Origin: a virus
DNA: 64,000 bases
Reading direction: 5' to 3' (one strand)
IMG/VR virus record: IMGVR_UViG_3300022682_000016
Span: 26,313-90,312 of that record
The notes beneath the pieces are model-generated. The model searched no databases. It saw only the letters and a program-made list of their open reading frames with translations, and was not told the origin of the DNA. The position numbers were made by a program, and so were the translations under genes. Below are positions 36,005 to 45,727 of this stretch, one piece after another (the first letter of the stretch is position 1; every line of letters begins with the position of its first letter).

Positions 36005-38342
36005 TTGGAGAAGCCTCCTCAAGAATATCGTTGCTTTTTATCTCACCCTGACTATTTACAGGATTTATGGTATTAAAAGAAGCAATCCCATTTTCAAACC
36101 CGAAAGCACTTGGTTCTGCAAATATGGCTGTCCATGGCATTTCTAATGTTTTATGCATCGGATGCCCATAGGAAAGATTTAATGTAGTGCTATGAATACT
36201 TCCCTGTGACCATGAATTAGTAATACCCATAATCATGTAGGACTTCATTCGTAACGGATTTATAAATGTGCGGCCAACTTGTAGTTCAGGTCTGTGATTT
36301 AGTTGAATTGTCCCACTGTCTGCTTGAGAATTTACACGTTCCCTAACAGCTGCTGACTGATAAGATAATACCCTAGCTCCAACTACATTATTAGGCCACC
36401 GCACATTATAGATGTTTTGGGTTTGGTATCTTCTAACACCTAATTTTGCCAATGTATCAAAATCTGCCACAGATACGCCGTGCATAGCTGCTGTTGAGAA
36501 TAAGAGATTATCACTAGATTTTTCTAAATATGGAAATACAGCATCTGTAGCAGTTATAGTTACTAACGGAGCCTCATCAATAGAAGTATTAAAACTTATA
36601 AAATCATCATGCGTTAATATATAATTTTTACCATGAAATAGTACCGTATTCCAAACATAATCCGGTCCATCAGATAATGAATCAAGGTTAATAACTTCTT
36701 TCGGTTCTACAGTAGCATTTTTAAAATCTTTTAAAGGATCTATTGACGAGTTTATGGTTTCTTTACCAACAATAACTTCAGCACCAGGTATTAGATGATA
36801 GGTGTTTCTTCCATTTCTAGTAACAGGTTTAAATACTGCTGTATTATTTGGATAGTTATTTAATTTTTTTAATTCTTCCACACTCGTTTTTCTAACACCA
36901 TTATTATTGGCAAATCCATACAAAGTTGGAATTGGGGGACCACTTACAAAAGCAGTTATGTTTCTAGGGGGTGTTTTATCATTCTTTGGCGGTTGCCTAT
37001 GTCGTATAGCTGTAGCAGTACTCCTACCACCATATTTTTCTAAGTTAGGGAAAGCGTTGTATTTTGGAAGTTCTATGATCATATTTCCATTAGCATCGAA
37101 ATATTTATAAGCAAACATCTTTGCTACTATATCTGAAATAATCTCATCTGCTGATTTTAGAGAATCCTTATAAAGGGATAGTCCCTTTGATAAAAGTTTA
37201 TGTATAAAAATATTATCAAATTCCCTTATAAGAGGATCTACAAAAATCTTCTTTTGCCCTCTGTCAGACTTTGTTGAAGATTTGTCATACATATAACTTC
37301 TAGTCTCTAACCCATATGGTTTAATAAAGTTTTCGGGATTCATATTTTCTACAGAGTCTATATACTGAAACGAATCTATGTCAAAGTCTCCACCAGCATA
37401 TTGAGTAGATCCCCTTCTGCTTGAAATACCGTTATAGGTGTACACTTTAGAAGTATCAAATCTAAAAGCCTCGACACCTACAGTATCTCCAAATTTTTCT
37501 AATGTCCAAAGTTCTTGTGCAGTCCTTACTATCTCAAGTATTATATCCACTACACTTTTAAATTTTTCAGCACCAAATATATTTTGAAATGCAGCATTTT
37601 TTGCAGATTGTAAGTTAGCCTCAGTTGAATACACAAATTCTCTTAGAGGAGATGCTGCCTCTTGACTAGAAAATCTATTCCAACCACTCACTAAAGATAC
37701 GTTGTCTAATAATGCAGATAAATCTCTACAGCCTATTGTAAGACTCTGGTCGCCCGTCTTTGTGCAATTATCACCTACTCTGGAAACAACTCCCGTAAAA
37801 CCTGCATACCAAAAACCATCCTGACCTTTGTAGTCTACAAATATAGGATCAAACAAGTCAAGAAATGGTAATGCGTACACAATACCTTCACGAATAACAC
37901 TTGAAACATTTCTAGTATCTTCAGAAAGCGATCCTCCAGATCTGTTATAATCTTTAAAATTACCCTTATCATAAGAAATAGGATCAAATTCTGATTTATT
38001 TATGACTAAATCGTTCCAAATATCATGAAAAAAGTTTGACCGTCCTTTTTTTGATAGTGTGGTCATAAAGTCTTTTGCTTTGTCATTAGTGTTAGATAGT
38101 CCAGTATACAAATTGTTAAATTCTTTTATCGCATCATCAGAGATATACCTCATTAGAGAGCTTTTAAAATTTGGAAATATTATTGTGGCAGTTCCTTGAC
38201 CACTATTAGAAAGTGTTGTATTAATCTGTGTAAACCCTAATATCTCTACAAATCTTCTATTATTACCAAATACAGGATCCTTTATATAGGCTAACACTCT
38301 AGCATTTGGGTTTTGTCTTTCAGAAGTTGCGTTCTTTGCCAT
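35997..38342 (-). CDS. Probable baseplate hub/tail protein, 781 aa
   Basis: Large protein between the spike gene and a tail-tube-associated gene, where gp27/gpD-type hub proteins are encoded. The beginning (ARVLAYIKDPVFGNNRRFVE, then GTATIIFPNF) and the later segments (FAYKYFDANGNMIIELPKY, NHRPELQVGRTFINP, YMIMGITNSW) fit the hub family pattern of a beta-rich ring domain with a late-protein-D-like end. Assignment rests on size, order and general pattern, not on a diagnostic motif. Confidence 0.58.
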   Translation of the reverse strand: MAKNATSERQNPNARVLAYIKDPVFGNNRRFVEILGFTQINTTLSNSGQGTATIIFPNFKSSLMRYISDDAIKEFNNLYTGLSNTNDKAKDFMTTLSKKGRSNFFHDIWNDLVINKSEFDPISYDKGNFKDYNRSGGSLSEDTRNVSSVIREGIVYALPFLDLFDPIFVDYKGQDGFWYAGFTGVVSRVGDNCTKTGDQSLTIGCRDLSALLDNVSLVSGWNRFSSQEAASPLREFVYSTEANLQSAKNAAFQNIFGAEKFKSVVDIILEIVRTAQELWTLEKFGDTVGVEAFRFDTSKVYTYNGISSRRGSTQYAGGDFDIDSFQYIDSVENMNPENFIKPYGLETRSYMYDKSSTKSDRGQKKIFVDPLIREFDNIFIHKLLSKGLSLYKDSLKSADEIISDIVAKMFAYKYFDANGNMIIELPKYNAFPNLEKYGGRSTATAIRHRQPPKNDKTPPRNITAFVSGPPIPTLYGFANNNGVRKTSVEELKKLNNYPNNTAVFKPVTRNGRNTYHLIPGAEVIVGKETINSSIDPLKDFKNATVEPKEVINLDSLSDGPDYVWNTVLFHGKNYILTHDDFISFNTSIDEAPLVTITATDAVFPYLEKSSDNLLFSTAAMHGVSVADFDTLAKLGVRRYQTQNIYNVRWPNNVVGARVLSYQSAAVRERVNSQADSGTIQLNHRPELQVGRTFINPLRMKSYMIMGITNSWSQGSIHSTTLNLSYGHPMHKTLEMPWTAIFAEPSAFGFENGIASFNTINPVNSQGEIKSNDILEEASPNV

Positions 38343-38350
38343 TGTAAATC

Positions 38351-39235
38351 CTAAGCACTTGCATAGTCAGGTGCCTGACTATATGCGGCTTTTGAGTTAG
38401 TATCCGGAATATTTGATTTACCTTCAAAGTCTGAAGAGAATTGATGCCCATATCTTGAAACCATAGCATTAAAAAATTTAGAAAACTCATACTGTGATGT
38501 TGTATGTACCATCATATCTGGGTATATGCGGAGCTGCATTTCATAATTTATTATCCAAGGATTTTCAGCATCTTGAGAATAGTTAAAACTAACAAATTTA
38601 CCCACATATATATCCATATCATGTGCAATAACAATGTCACTATTAACCTGATTATAAAAATATTCAAGTTGCCTAAATTTTATCCAAGCTGTAGACAATT
38701 TAGGGTACCTAGCCATTGTTTCTGTTGGTAATTTAGTCGCAGATCCAGACAATCTCATAAAATCTCTAGGTAACGTACATCCAGACACCCCAGAAAAAGA
38801 CAATGTTGGTGCAGTGTTTCTATAAGTATTGATAATTGTTAAATCAGATGCTTCATTAATAGCTTGAAGCTTTGCGTGATTCATACGCATATTCTGAGGG
38901 TTTATTAAAAATTTATAGTACCACATCTTACCAGATACGAATAATGCCTCAGCAACCACGGCTTCTAAAGCCGTACTGGCTGACTGTGCTGTAGAAGTGA
39001 GGACGTTGGTTGCTAAAATCTTACCAATAAATGCAGCTGTGTTTTTAGCATATTCCGGATTAAGGACTTTTTTACCATTCTTCTCTATAAACTGATCATC
39101 TGTAGGAATACTAGAAGACGATCCAAACATATTCAATACTCTAGACAATGGCATTATAAGCATAGTATGCATACGAGAAAATATTTCTCTAACTCCAAAA
39201 TCAGGTGCTTGTATTCTATCTTTTAAATTAGCCAT
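38351..39235 (-). CDS. Baseplate/tail-tube-associated protein, 294 aa
   Basis: Contains WYYKFLINPQNMRMNHAK, a segment resembling one in proteins that cap the tail tube at the baseplate (gp48/gp54 or XkdP region proteins). The C-terminal half is beta-rich (SNISYSQ-like strands, NPWIINYEMQLRIYPDM). It lies directly downstream of the tape measure gene in transcription order, the usual place for such proteins. No Shine-Dalgarno sequence is evident. A specific homolog cannot be named with certainty. Confidence 0.5.
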   Translation of the reverse strand: MANLKDRIQAPDFGVREIFSRMHTMLIMPLSRVLNMFGSSSSIPTDDQFIEKNGKKVLNPEYAKNTAAFIGKILATNVLTSTAQSASTALEAVVAEALFVSGKMWYYKFLINPQNMRMNHAKLQAINEASDLTIINTYRNTAPTLSFSGVSGCTLPRDFMRLSGSATKLPTETMARYPKLSTAWIKFRQLEYFYNQVNSDIVIAHDMDIYVGKFVSFNYSQDAENPWIINYEMQLRIYPDMMVHTTSQYEFSKFFNAMVSRYGHQFSSDFEGKSNIPDTNSKAAYSQAPDYASA

Positions 39236-39247
39236 AATATTTTATTT

Positions 39248-41998
39248 TTAAAAGTTCATATTACGCACATTATCAGGTACATGAATCGTGTTAACCCCAT
39301 TTAATTTAGACGCCACCTTTTCTAATTGATTCATTGTTCTTAGAGCAGATGTCTCAACCATTTGCAATTTACGAAAATTCCTGGAAGCTTCTAAGGCATC
39401 AGCAGCCATTTGTTGAGCAATTTTAAGGTTATCACCCAAACCTTTATTCCAGTTCTTTACAGAAGTATCAAATTTATTAACACTGACTTTCATATTGTCA
39501 CCAGCTTTAGCAGCGTCTGGTAACACGTCTTTAATATTAATACCGCCACCACCACCCTGTAAAAAAGAATCTAATATAAACTGTAACCCAGAACCCCAAG
39601 ATTGTATATTAGAGTCAAATATGGAACCAGACATTCTCTTAAACATTGCAAGCTGATCTGCTAATGAACCTCCGCCTTGTTGGATCATACCTTGAACATT
39701 TGAGGACATTAGTTGACCCATACTAGACAACGCTTCACTTTTTGATATACCAGCCATACTCCCACCGGCTGCCTGTAATAGTGCTTCAGAAGGTTTTGCA
39801 TCTTTGTTCCCTGCCCATTCCATAAACTGTGGGATAAGGACGTCAACTCCACCCAATGTTCCGGCACTACTGAATATTTTACCTAATACTCCCCCTGCGG
39901 TTTTTAATTGGGATAACATTAAACCACGCATACCTTCACTAGCACCTCCAGGACCTTTCATAATAGTCCCTAAATCTTGCAATGATACTGAGCCTGTACG
40001 GAGATGTTCATTAAATGATACTAATAAGGCATTTGACGCTTGTTGGTCATAACCATATTGACGGTTTATTTTTGAAAGTTGTTCAGATTGTGAAGCTAAT
40101 TCAGAAAATCGGACATTTGTATTACTAACTATTTTTGCTAATGTCTCAAATTGGACACTTGCTTCAGAACCGGTTGTTTGCATAACATCCATTTGAGTAC
40201 GCATTATTTTTGCGTATTCTCCAGGATCAATCTGACCCTTAGCAATCATACCTCCAATCATATTTAGAGATTTTGCAGCTTCATCTGATGCTTTTTTAGG
40301 ATCGTCGAACATGTCCCGAATACCGGTAGACATAGCCTGATGCCATTGAGCGACTTTGGATGTTGGTTCACCGACAGCCTTACCAAGTCGTATAAAGTGA
40401 TCTACCAATGCCGAAGTCTCGCCAGGAAGCATATTAAAATTTTCAGCGTATTCTTTCATTAGACCAGTAACTTCTGGCCATGTCGTAGCACCATCTGCGA
40501 CAGCTTTAGTGAATTTAGCAGTAACCTCTGCCCCAGCGGCTAATGATTTTTCAGCATCTTTACTTACTGCTAAATAGGATTTAGAGATATCCATCATAGC
40601 CTTAACAGCTTCAGGTCCCGACCCACCCCATCTACGGGCAGATTCTTCAACAGTGTCAACCCATCCAGCTGCTGATTCGGAAGATTGATTAAATTGCTCT
40701 CTTAAGGGTTTCATAGCGCTCTTTAAAGCACCTAAATCACGAGTACCCTCATCAACTTTTAACGCAAAATCTCTTAAGCCTTTAGAAGCAAATTCTCTTG
40801 CCTCTTCATAACCACCTTTAGATGTTTCTAAAATGGATTCCTCTATAGCATCTCTTGTTTTTCGTATGGATACCGATCCTCGAATATTATATATAGCGTC
40901 CCCAATAACACTCGTCAGATGTTCTTGTATTTGTGCATATGTAGCGCTTTGAGATTTTAATTTAACATATTCAGCAGTAAGATCTTCTGCTGATATTCGA
41001 TTATGCCTTATAGCTGGATAAAGATCTTTAAGGATCAGATTCATTTCTTCATAAGATCCTCCAAGATGCGCTGATTTTTTAACAGTAGAATCTATTATAC
41101 TAAACCACTCATTAGTACTTGCTCCAGCAGTTCTAGCACTATTAGCTATAGCTCCAAAAATGTTTTCCATCTCATCAGATGTTCTGTGTGTAGTCCTACT
41201 CATATTACTAAGCATCTTAGATGCGTTTTCAAACCCAACACCAGCATCGTAAGCAGCTTCTGGAAGCCATTTAAAAACTTTAACAAGTTCTTCCCCTCTA
41301 ATACCACCCAACCCAAACATAGTACCCGCACCACGGGTGAGTTCTTCTTCAGTCCCTTGAGCTTCTTTTATAAAAGGTATTGGCAAACTTGCCCATAGCA
41401 TACTTTTTCTTATTTGCGAAGCGTTAGACGACCCACCAACACCTTCATCCATACCCATACCACCTGTACGGGTAATGCTACGCATCATACTAACTGTTTT
41501 TGCAGCCTCTTTCGCTAAGACACCACCAATACCTAACGCAAGTTTGCCAATACCAGGTGGAATTATTTTTTCTAGTTGACCGAATAAAGCCCCTACAGGG
41601 TCTTTAACTGCACGTTGTACGTTTGATAACGCTTTAGCACTGCTATCAGTACTTTTAGTGGGTAAATCTTTTTTTTGTTTATCCTGCTCGTTTGTTTGAC
41701 TCTGTAATTCTTTTGTAATTTCTTTCTGAGTGTCTAAAGAATCCTTAGTAAGTCTGGATACTTGTTGGGCATTTGTTATTATCTGACTAGTAATTTCTCT
41801 ATACATTACCATATTCATAAGCATGTCACGTTGCTCTGTACTGGTACTTTTCATGTAGTCTAATAACTTCTCGTTACTCTGACCGGCTTTAGACATGTGA
41901 TCCGCAATTTCCATAGAACTCTGTACAATGTCATTTAACAATTGTATAGTGTCATCATCTGCGCCTACGTTAATACTTCCTAATGGTTGTTCAGCCAT
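39248..41998 (-). CDS. Tail tape measure protein, 916 aa
   Basis: Long, largely helical protein, with Ala/Gly/Met-rich central stretches (GKLALGIGGVLAKEAAKTV, MIGGMIAKGQIDPGEYAKIM) as is usual for tape measures. It is preceded by two small chaperone-like genes and followed by tube/baseplate genes, which is the defining context. By the family rule of about 1.5 angstroms per residue the tail tube would be around 130-140 nm (inference). No peptidase or lysozyme domain is seen inside it. Ribosome site AAAGAGA. Confidence 0.85.
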   Translation of the reverse strand: MAEQPLGSINVGADDDTIQLLNDIVQSSMEIADHMSKAGQSNEKLLDYMKSTSTEQRDMLMNMVMYREITSQIITNAQQVSRLTKDSLDTQKEITKELQSQTNEQDKQKKDLPTKSTDSSAKALSNVQRAVKDPVGALFGQLEKIIPPGIGKLALGIGGVLAKEAAKTVSMMRSITRTGGMGMDEGVGGSSNASQIRKSMLWASLPIPFIKEAQGTEEELTRGAGTMFGLGGIRGEELVKVFKWLPEAAYDAGVGFENASKMLSNMSRTTHRTSDEMENIFGAIANSARTAGASTNEWFSIIDSTVKKSAHLGGSYEEMNLILKDLYPAIRHNRISAEDLTAEYVKLKSQSATYAQIQEHLTSVIGDAIYNIRGSVSIRKTRDAIEESILETSKGGYEEAREFASKGLRDFALKVDEGTRDLGALKSAMKPLREQFNQSSESAAGWVDTVEESARRWGGSGPEAVKAMMDISKSYLAVSKDAEKSLAAGAEVTAKFTKAVADGATTWPEVTGLMKEYAENFNMLPGETSALVDHFIRLGKAVGEPTSKVAQWHQAMSTGIRDMFDDPKKASDEAAKSLNMIGGMIAKGQIDPGEYAKIMRTQMDVMQTTGSEASVQFETLAKIVSNTNVRFSELASQSEQLSKINRQYGYDQQASNALLVSFNEHLRTGSVSLQDLGTIMKGPGGASEGMRGLMLSQLKTAGGVLGKIFSSAGTLGGVDVLIPQFMEWAGNKDAKPSEALLQAAGGSMAGISKSEALSSMGQLMSSNVQGMIQQGGGSLADQLAMFKRMSGSIFDSNIQSWGSGLQFILDSFLQGGGGGINIKDVLPDAAKAGDNMKVSVNKFDTSVKNWNKGLGDNLKIAQQMAADALEASRNFRKLQMVETSALRTMNQLEKVASKLNGVNTIHVPDNVRNMNF

Positions 41999-42001
41999 AT
42001 A

Positions 42002-42424
42002 TTAAGATCTCTTTAATATTTTAGAAATTGCTTTTTTATCAGATTCGGATAATCTTGAACGTTCATAATCTCGCATAACTTTTTCATGCTTAGACACTAA
42101 TTGCTTAGAGGTATCTGGATCTTTCATTTCCAATTTTGATTCCTCATCTTTAAGCTTACGGTACAGTTCCGGTTCTATAAAAAATGAAAGCCTATCTGTC
42201 ATAGACTTTAATAATTCAGAATTAAATTTCCTAGACTCGTTTTCTTCAGAAACTATCAGTTTATAGTACAAAAACCGTCTAACAGGATTACGCATCTCTC
42301 TACGAAATCCCGGATCAAATAAACTTTTATAACCCAAAGACTTCATAACTTTGAACTGCATTAGTAGTTCTTTGTTATCGATAGTGTTAATAGGTAATTC
42401 TGTATACCCTGCTTTAGGTAACAA
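42002..42424 (-). CDS. Probable tail assembly chaperone, second gene, 140 aa (TTG start)
   Basis: Helical, charged protein directly ahead of the tape measure gene. The only sensible start is TTG at 42424, nine bases after a strong AAGGAG site that overlaps the TAA of the previous gene. It is in the same frame as that gene, separated by the TAA and four codons, so no frameshift is needed; stop readthrough would in principle give a fused product. Chaperone call is by position only. Confidence 0.5.
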   Translation of the reverse strand: MLPKAGYTELPINTIDNKELLMQFKVMKSLGYKSLFDPGFRREMRNPVRRFLYYKLIVSEENESRKFNSELLKSMTDRLSFFIEPELYRKLKDEESKLEMKDPDTSKQLVSKHEKVMRDYERSRLSESDKKAISKILKRS

Positions 42425-42436
42425 GTCTATGTCTCC

Positions 42437-43174
42437 TTATGAAGTATAAGGTTGTTGTTTCGGACTACCTACAGATGGAACATCTACTGTACCCTCATTA
42501 TCTATAGTATCATCAGCTTTAGGTTTTGTAGTACCCTCAACTGCTTCTGAAAATGCGTTTGCTAATTCAGCTTCCTGCTTCTCCCTGCCTTTAGAATGTT
42601 CTTTAAATAGTTTTGTATGAGGATCATCTACAGGTTCTTCTTGAGAAGGTGCTTCTGGCTCCTCTTTAATCACAGGTTCTTGAGGAGCAGGCTTCTTAAT
42701 ATCACTTAACTGTTCAATAGCTTCCATAACATGCATATTGCGAAGCATTTCTTTTTCTGAATATTTAGCATCTAAGTATTCTATTTGGGCATCTGACATA
42801 CGAGAAAGTATTGCCCAAAGCTCTCTCTGAGCAGGAATATTAGACTCATCACTGTAATCTCTATCATCAATGGATTGAATAGATTTATGAAGCTTTAGCC
42901 GCCTCATAACCCTGACACGAAGAAGTGCATCAGAAGAGTATTGAGTAGTCTTTTTTAATAAATCTATATGATCTTCATCCCATAATATGGCCATTTCAAC
43001 AGTGTACTGTTTACCATTAGTTCCGAGCACCTGAATAGGTTCCTGAAGTTGACCATAATTGACAAGATCAAGGAGATCCGACTCCCGAAGTTGTTTATCG
43101 TCTTCAGGAGTCAGATCAAATAATATATCAGAAGCTTTTCTATTTTCCTGTTCAGCTAAAATACTACCAGCCAT
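42437..43174 (-). CDS. Probable tail assembly chaperone, first gene, 245 aa
   Basis: The N-terminal 170 residues are helical and globular in character. The C-terminal 75 residues are acidic, Pro/Glu-rich and probably disordered (EEPEAPSQEEPVDD). It lies between the tail tube and tape measure genes, where contractile and siphovirus tails encode their chaperone pair. I found no slippery heptamer near its end. It is translated from ATG after AAAGGAT. Confidence 0.55.
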   Translation of the reverse strand: MAGSILAEQENRKASDILFDLTPEDDKQLRESDLLDLVNYGQLQEPIQVLGTNGKQYTVEMAILWDEDHIDLLKKTTQYSSDALLRVRVMRRLKLHKSIQSIDDRDYSDESNIPAQRELWAILSRMSDAQIEYLDAKYSEKEMLRNMHVMEAIEQLSDIKKPAPQEPVIKEEPEAPSQEEPVDDPHTKLFKEHSKGREKQEAELANAFSEAVEGTTKPKADDTIDNEGTVDVPSVGSPKQQPYTS

Positions 43175-43205
43175 GGGTCATCCTTTCCTATAACAATTTT
43201 AGGCG

Positions 43206-43226
43206 GTAGAGTTATCCCAACTCTAC
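43206..43226 (-). terminator. Hairpin at the end of the tail tube gene
   Basis: GTAGAGTT (43206-43213) and AACTCTAC (43219-43226) form a perfect 8-bp stem with a 5-base loop, overlapping the tail tube TAG. No long T-run follows on the minus strand, so it may protect the 3' end or reduce readthrough rather than terminate fully. Confidence 0.45.
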
Positions 43227-43831
43227 ACGTTACTGGCTACATAACCTACAGAAATATTACCATTATCAGCTACAGCTGCGTTACCCAAGTTAATTGGTAC
43301 GGCCATACTGCTCAGTGTACAATTCTTGTACACACCAACAATATTACCATTAGCCGCATCTGATTCAGTAACTTTGAATCCTGGAGCACTGCTAACTGTG
43401 GACGGGTACGAGTGACGAACAACAATATCAAATGGAATATTTTGTTGGTCAAGCGACATAAGAAGCTGAATACCCGCAATACGTCCAGCTGAAGCACCGA
43501 CACCAATCTCACCCGCATCAATAGTTGCTCCGGCTCTGTTAGTACCTAAATCTTCAGTATTAGCAGTATTAGAGTACACATAGAAACCGTTAAAGCCTAA
43601 TGTAGGTGCATCTGGTGTCACCACGGTATCAACAGCAATACCAGCATCTACAGAATTAAGGTGTCGAATCTGAGTAACGGTTCTGCTATGGTTGATGTTT
43701 ACCTGATTAAGAAACCCGATGTGAGCGTCCCCGTCAAAGAACACATCAAAACAAGTTGACATCGCAACGTATTTTGACGCTGACTGCGGAACTCCCCCAA
43801 CTTTATTTTGGTCAGAAATTATTCCTGCCAT
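43223..43831 (-). CDS. Tail tube protein
   Basis: 202 residues, soluble and beta-rich (FDVFFDGDAHIGFLNQVNI, FDIVVRHSYPST, VYKNCTLSSMAVPINL), the size and pattern of a myophage tail tube subunit. It directly follows the sheath gene. Codons are more regular and GC-richer than in most neighbours, in line with high expression. AAAGGAGA ribosome site. It would stack as rings inside the sheath. Confidence 0.78.
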   Translation of the reverse strand: MAGIISDQNKVGGVPQSASKYVAMSTCFDVFFDGDAHIGFLNQVNINHSRTVTQIRHLNSVDAGIAVDTVVTPDAPTLGFNGFYVYSNTANTEDLGTNRAGATIDAGEIGVGASAGRIAGIQLLMSLDQQNIPFDIVVRHSYPSTVSSAPGFKVTESDAANGNIVGVYKNCTLSSMAVPINLGNAAVADNGNISVGYVASNV

Positions 43832-43858
43832 GTTTTATCTCCTTTATTTAGTTCAGCA

Positions 43859-45706
43859 TTAACCTGCAATGTCAAAACCCCATTCAAACTTAATAACGTT
43901 TGTTGGGTAGATTGGTTTATAATTGAAACGCACATACACCCAAGTAGGATTGGTAGTATCTTGCTGAACACTCGGATCTGTATAGCTCCGAATAATCTGA
44001 TCACGGACAAGTGCATTCAAACTGTCCTTAACAGTCTTATTAACACCTGTTAATAATGTGTCAGTAAGTTTCTTACCAATAAACTTGGAGTGGTTATCAC
44101 GAAGAACTTTAGCCATATAAGCTTCTGCCATGACAATGGACATTTCAGAATCTTCAACACTTGCCTGAGAAAGTGTTAGTCCGTGACGAACAAACAAATT
44201 ATTGAATCGGTCTTCAAGAACTAATCCACCTGCGGCAGCAATGGTGTCTTTGCGAGTATCTGTCCACAAAGCAACACTACCTTCTTCTCCGGAAGAAATA
44301 CCATAAACCTGTTTGTTTGTAGCAGGAACGGCAGGGTCTGACAAATTAGCAACCATGCCCATAGTGGCGATTGCATGCCAAGGACCATCGACTGCCTGAT
44401 TCAAGGTATAAGGCGTGGTATCTGTAATACCGGCAATACTGTTATATTTATCAACAGTGTTTTGCCAAGAATCCACATGAGGTTTACCGCCATCTGTAAC
44501 AACATATACACAGCGATTAGAACCGTTAAGAGCTAACAGTTTATCAGTAAGTGTAGATACGTTTGTATCAGCCATTACATCAGAGGTAGTGCTGACAAAG
44601 CAGAACCGTTCTTTAGCATTTTCTACTGAACTCATATCTTCACAATGAGCAACTAAAGTTTCGTTCACAGTGTCACTGGAAGAAGAGGTTGAGATAAGGA
44701 CAAGTTCTTGAATAGATTCGCAAGCAGCGATAGCGTCTTGGAAACCAGTAATTTCACCTGTAGAAACTTGAGGAGCAACCGCATACATTGACCCAGCAGC
44801 GTTTCCAACTCCAGCAGGCCCCATAACGAGACGAGCAGCATTTGAAATTTCTGAACCAATACCGTGATACTGTTGTACAGTTTCAGTATCGAAGAATCTT
44901 TGAGGAGAATTGTAAGTATAAGAAGAATAAGTGTAGGTAACATAAACATAATCACCGTTAGCGGGAGTATGTTTAGTGGTATTACTCGAAGGAAGTGTTA
45001 CAGCACCTGCTGATATTGCAGCTGTAAGAGTAGCACTCACAGTTGTTCCAGTAAGAGTTGCCGGAGTTGGGGTCTGCAATGCCCACTGAGCAGCAGTACC
45101 ACTACTGGGTTTTGCATAAATAAGGTAATTGTTAGCGTTACGAACCTTACCCCATTTAACAATAATGGATGCGGAACCACTTGCAACTGCCAATTGTGTA
45201 GTAGCAGCTATTGTCGTATTATTATTAGCATCTCTAGCAACAATAGCAATGTCATAAGTATCAGCAGCAATAGACCCGCCAGTACTTTCAGTAACACTAT
45301 CAAATTCAGGAGGAAAGATAGTAGGTGCACCAGTAAAATTAAGAATGCCAGTTGTTTTATCAACTGTAAAGTCTGTGCCTTCTAAATATTCACGCTTATT
45401 TGGGTTGTTGTGATCAGTAGACACTGATAATATTTCAACAACAGGAAGGCGAGGAATAGCAGATGTCTTGTAGGTAGCACTGTTATAGGTTATCTTGTCA
45501 TAGTTTAGAGTGTCACCACCCTGAACCATTTGACCATTGATGTAGATATTTTCTTCATCACCCGAATTGTTAGCTGTACGAGCAACTGACATTGTCCGAC
45601 CCAATGTCTTAGCAATAACTGCCGGAATAAAAAAGTTTGTGTTTCCTAACGGAGTTCCAGGAAGACCTGTGCGTTCCGTAAGTACTGAGGGTTTTTGATA
45701 GGGCAT
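43859..45706 (-). CDS. Tail sheath protein, 615 aa
   Basis: Begins MPYQKPSVLTERTGLPGT, like other sheath N-termini that link neighbouring subunits. The C-terminal core has the conserved sheath pattern: GPWHAIATMGMVANLSDP, then LVLEDRFNNLFVRHGLTL, the helix with VRDQIIRSYTDPSVQQ and a final strand ending KFEWGFDIAG. It forms the contractile sheath. It is followed by the tube gene after 27 bases. AAAGGAGA ribosome site. GC-richer codon use suggests high expression. Confidence 0.88.
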   Translation of the reverse strand: MPYQKPSVLTERTGLPGTPLGNTNFFIPAVIAKTLGRTMSVARTANNSGDEENIYINGQMVQGGDTLNYDKITYNSATYKTSAIPRLPVVEILSVSTDHNNPNKREYLEGTDFTVDKTTGILNFTGAPTIFPPEFDSVTESTGGSIAADTYDIAIVARDANNNTTIAATTQLAVASGSASIIVKWGKVRNANNYLIYAKPSSGTAAQWALQTPTPATLTGTTVSATLTAAISAGAVTLPSSNTTKHTPANGDYVYVTYTYSSYTYNSPQRFFDTETVQQYHGIGSEISNAARLVMGPAGVGNAAGSMYAVAPQVSTGEITGFQDAIAACESIQELVLISTSSSSDTVNETLVAHCEDMSSVENAKERFCFVSTTSDVMADTNVSTLTDKLLALNGSNRCVYVVTDGGKPHVDSWQNTVDKYNSIAGITDTTPYTLNQAVDGPWHAIATMGMVANLSDPAVPATNKQVYGISSGEEGSVALWTDTRKDTIAAAGGLVLEDRFNNLFVRHGLTLSQASVEDSEMSIVMAEAYMAKVLRDNHSKFIGKKLTDTLLTGVNKTVKDSLNALVRDQIIRSYTDPSVQQDTTNPTWVYVRFNYKPIYPTNVIKFEWGFDIAG

Positions 45707-45727
45707 ATAAAGTCTCCTTTACAGTAA

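Noticed and set aside
36005-36022. Six extra N-terminal codons of the spike protein from a TTG
   Set aside because: GAGGAGG overlaps these codons and serves the ATG at 36004; the TTG has no ribosome site of its own.
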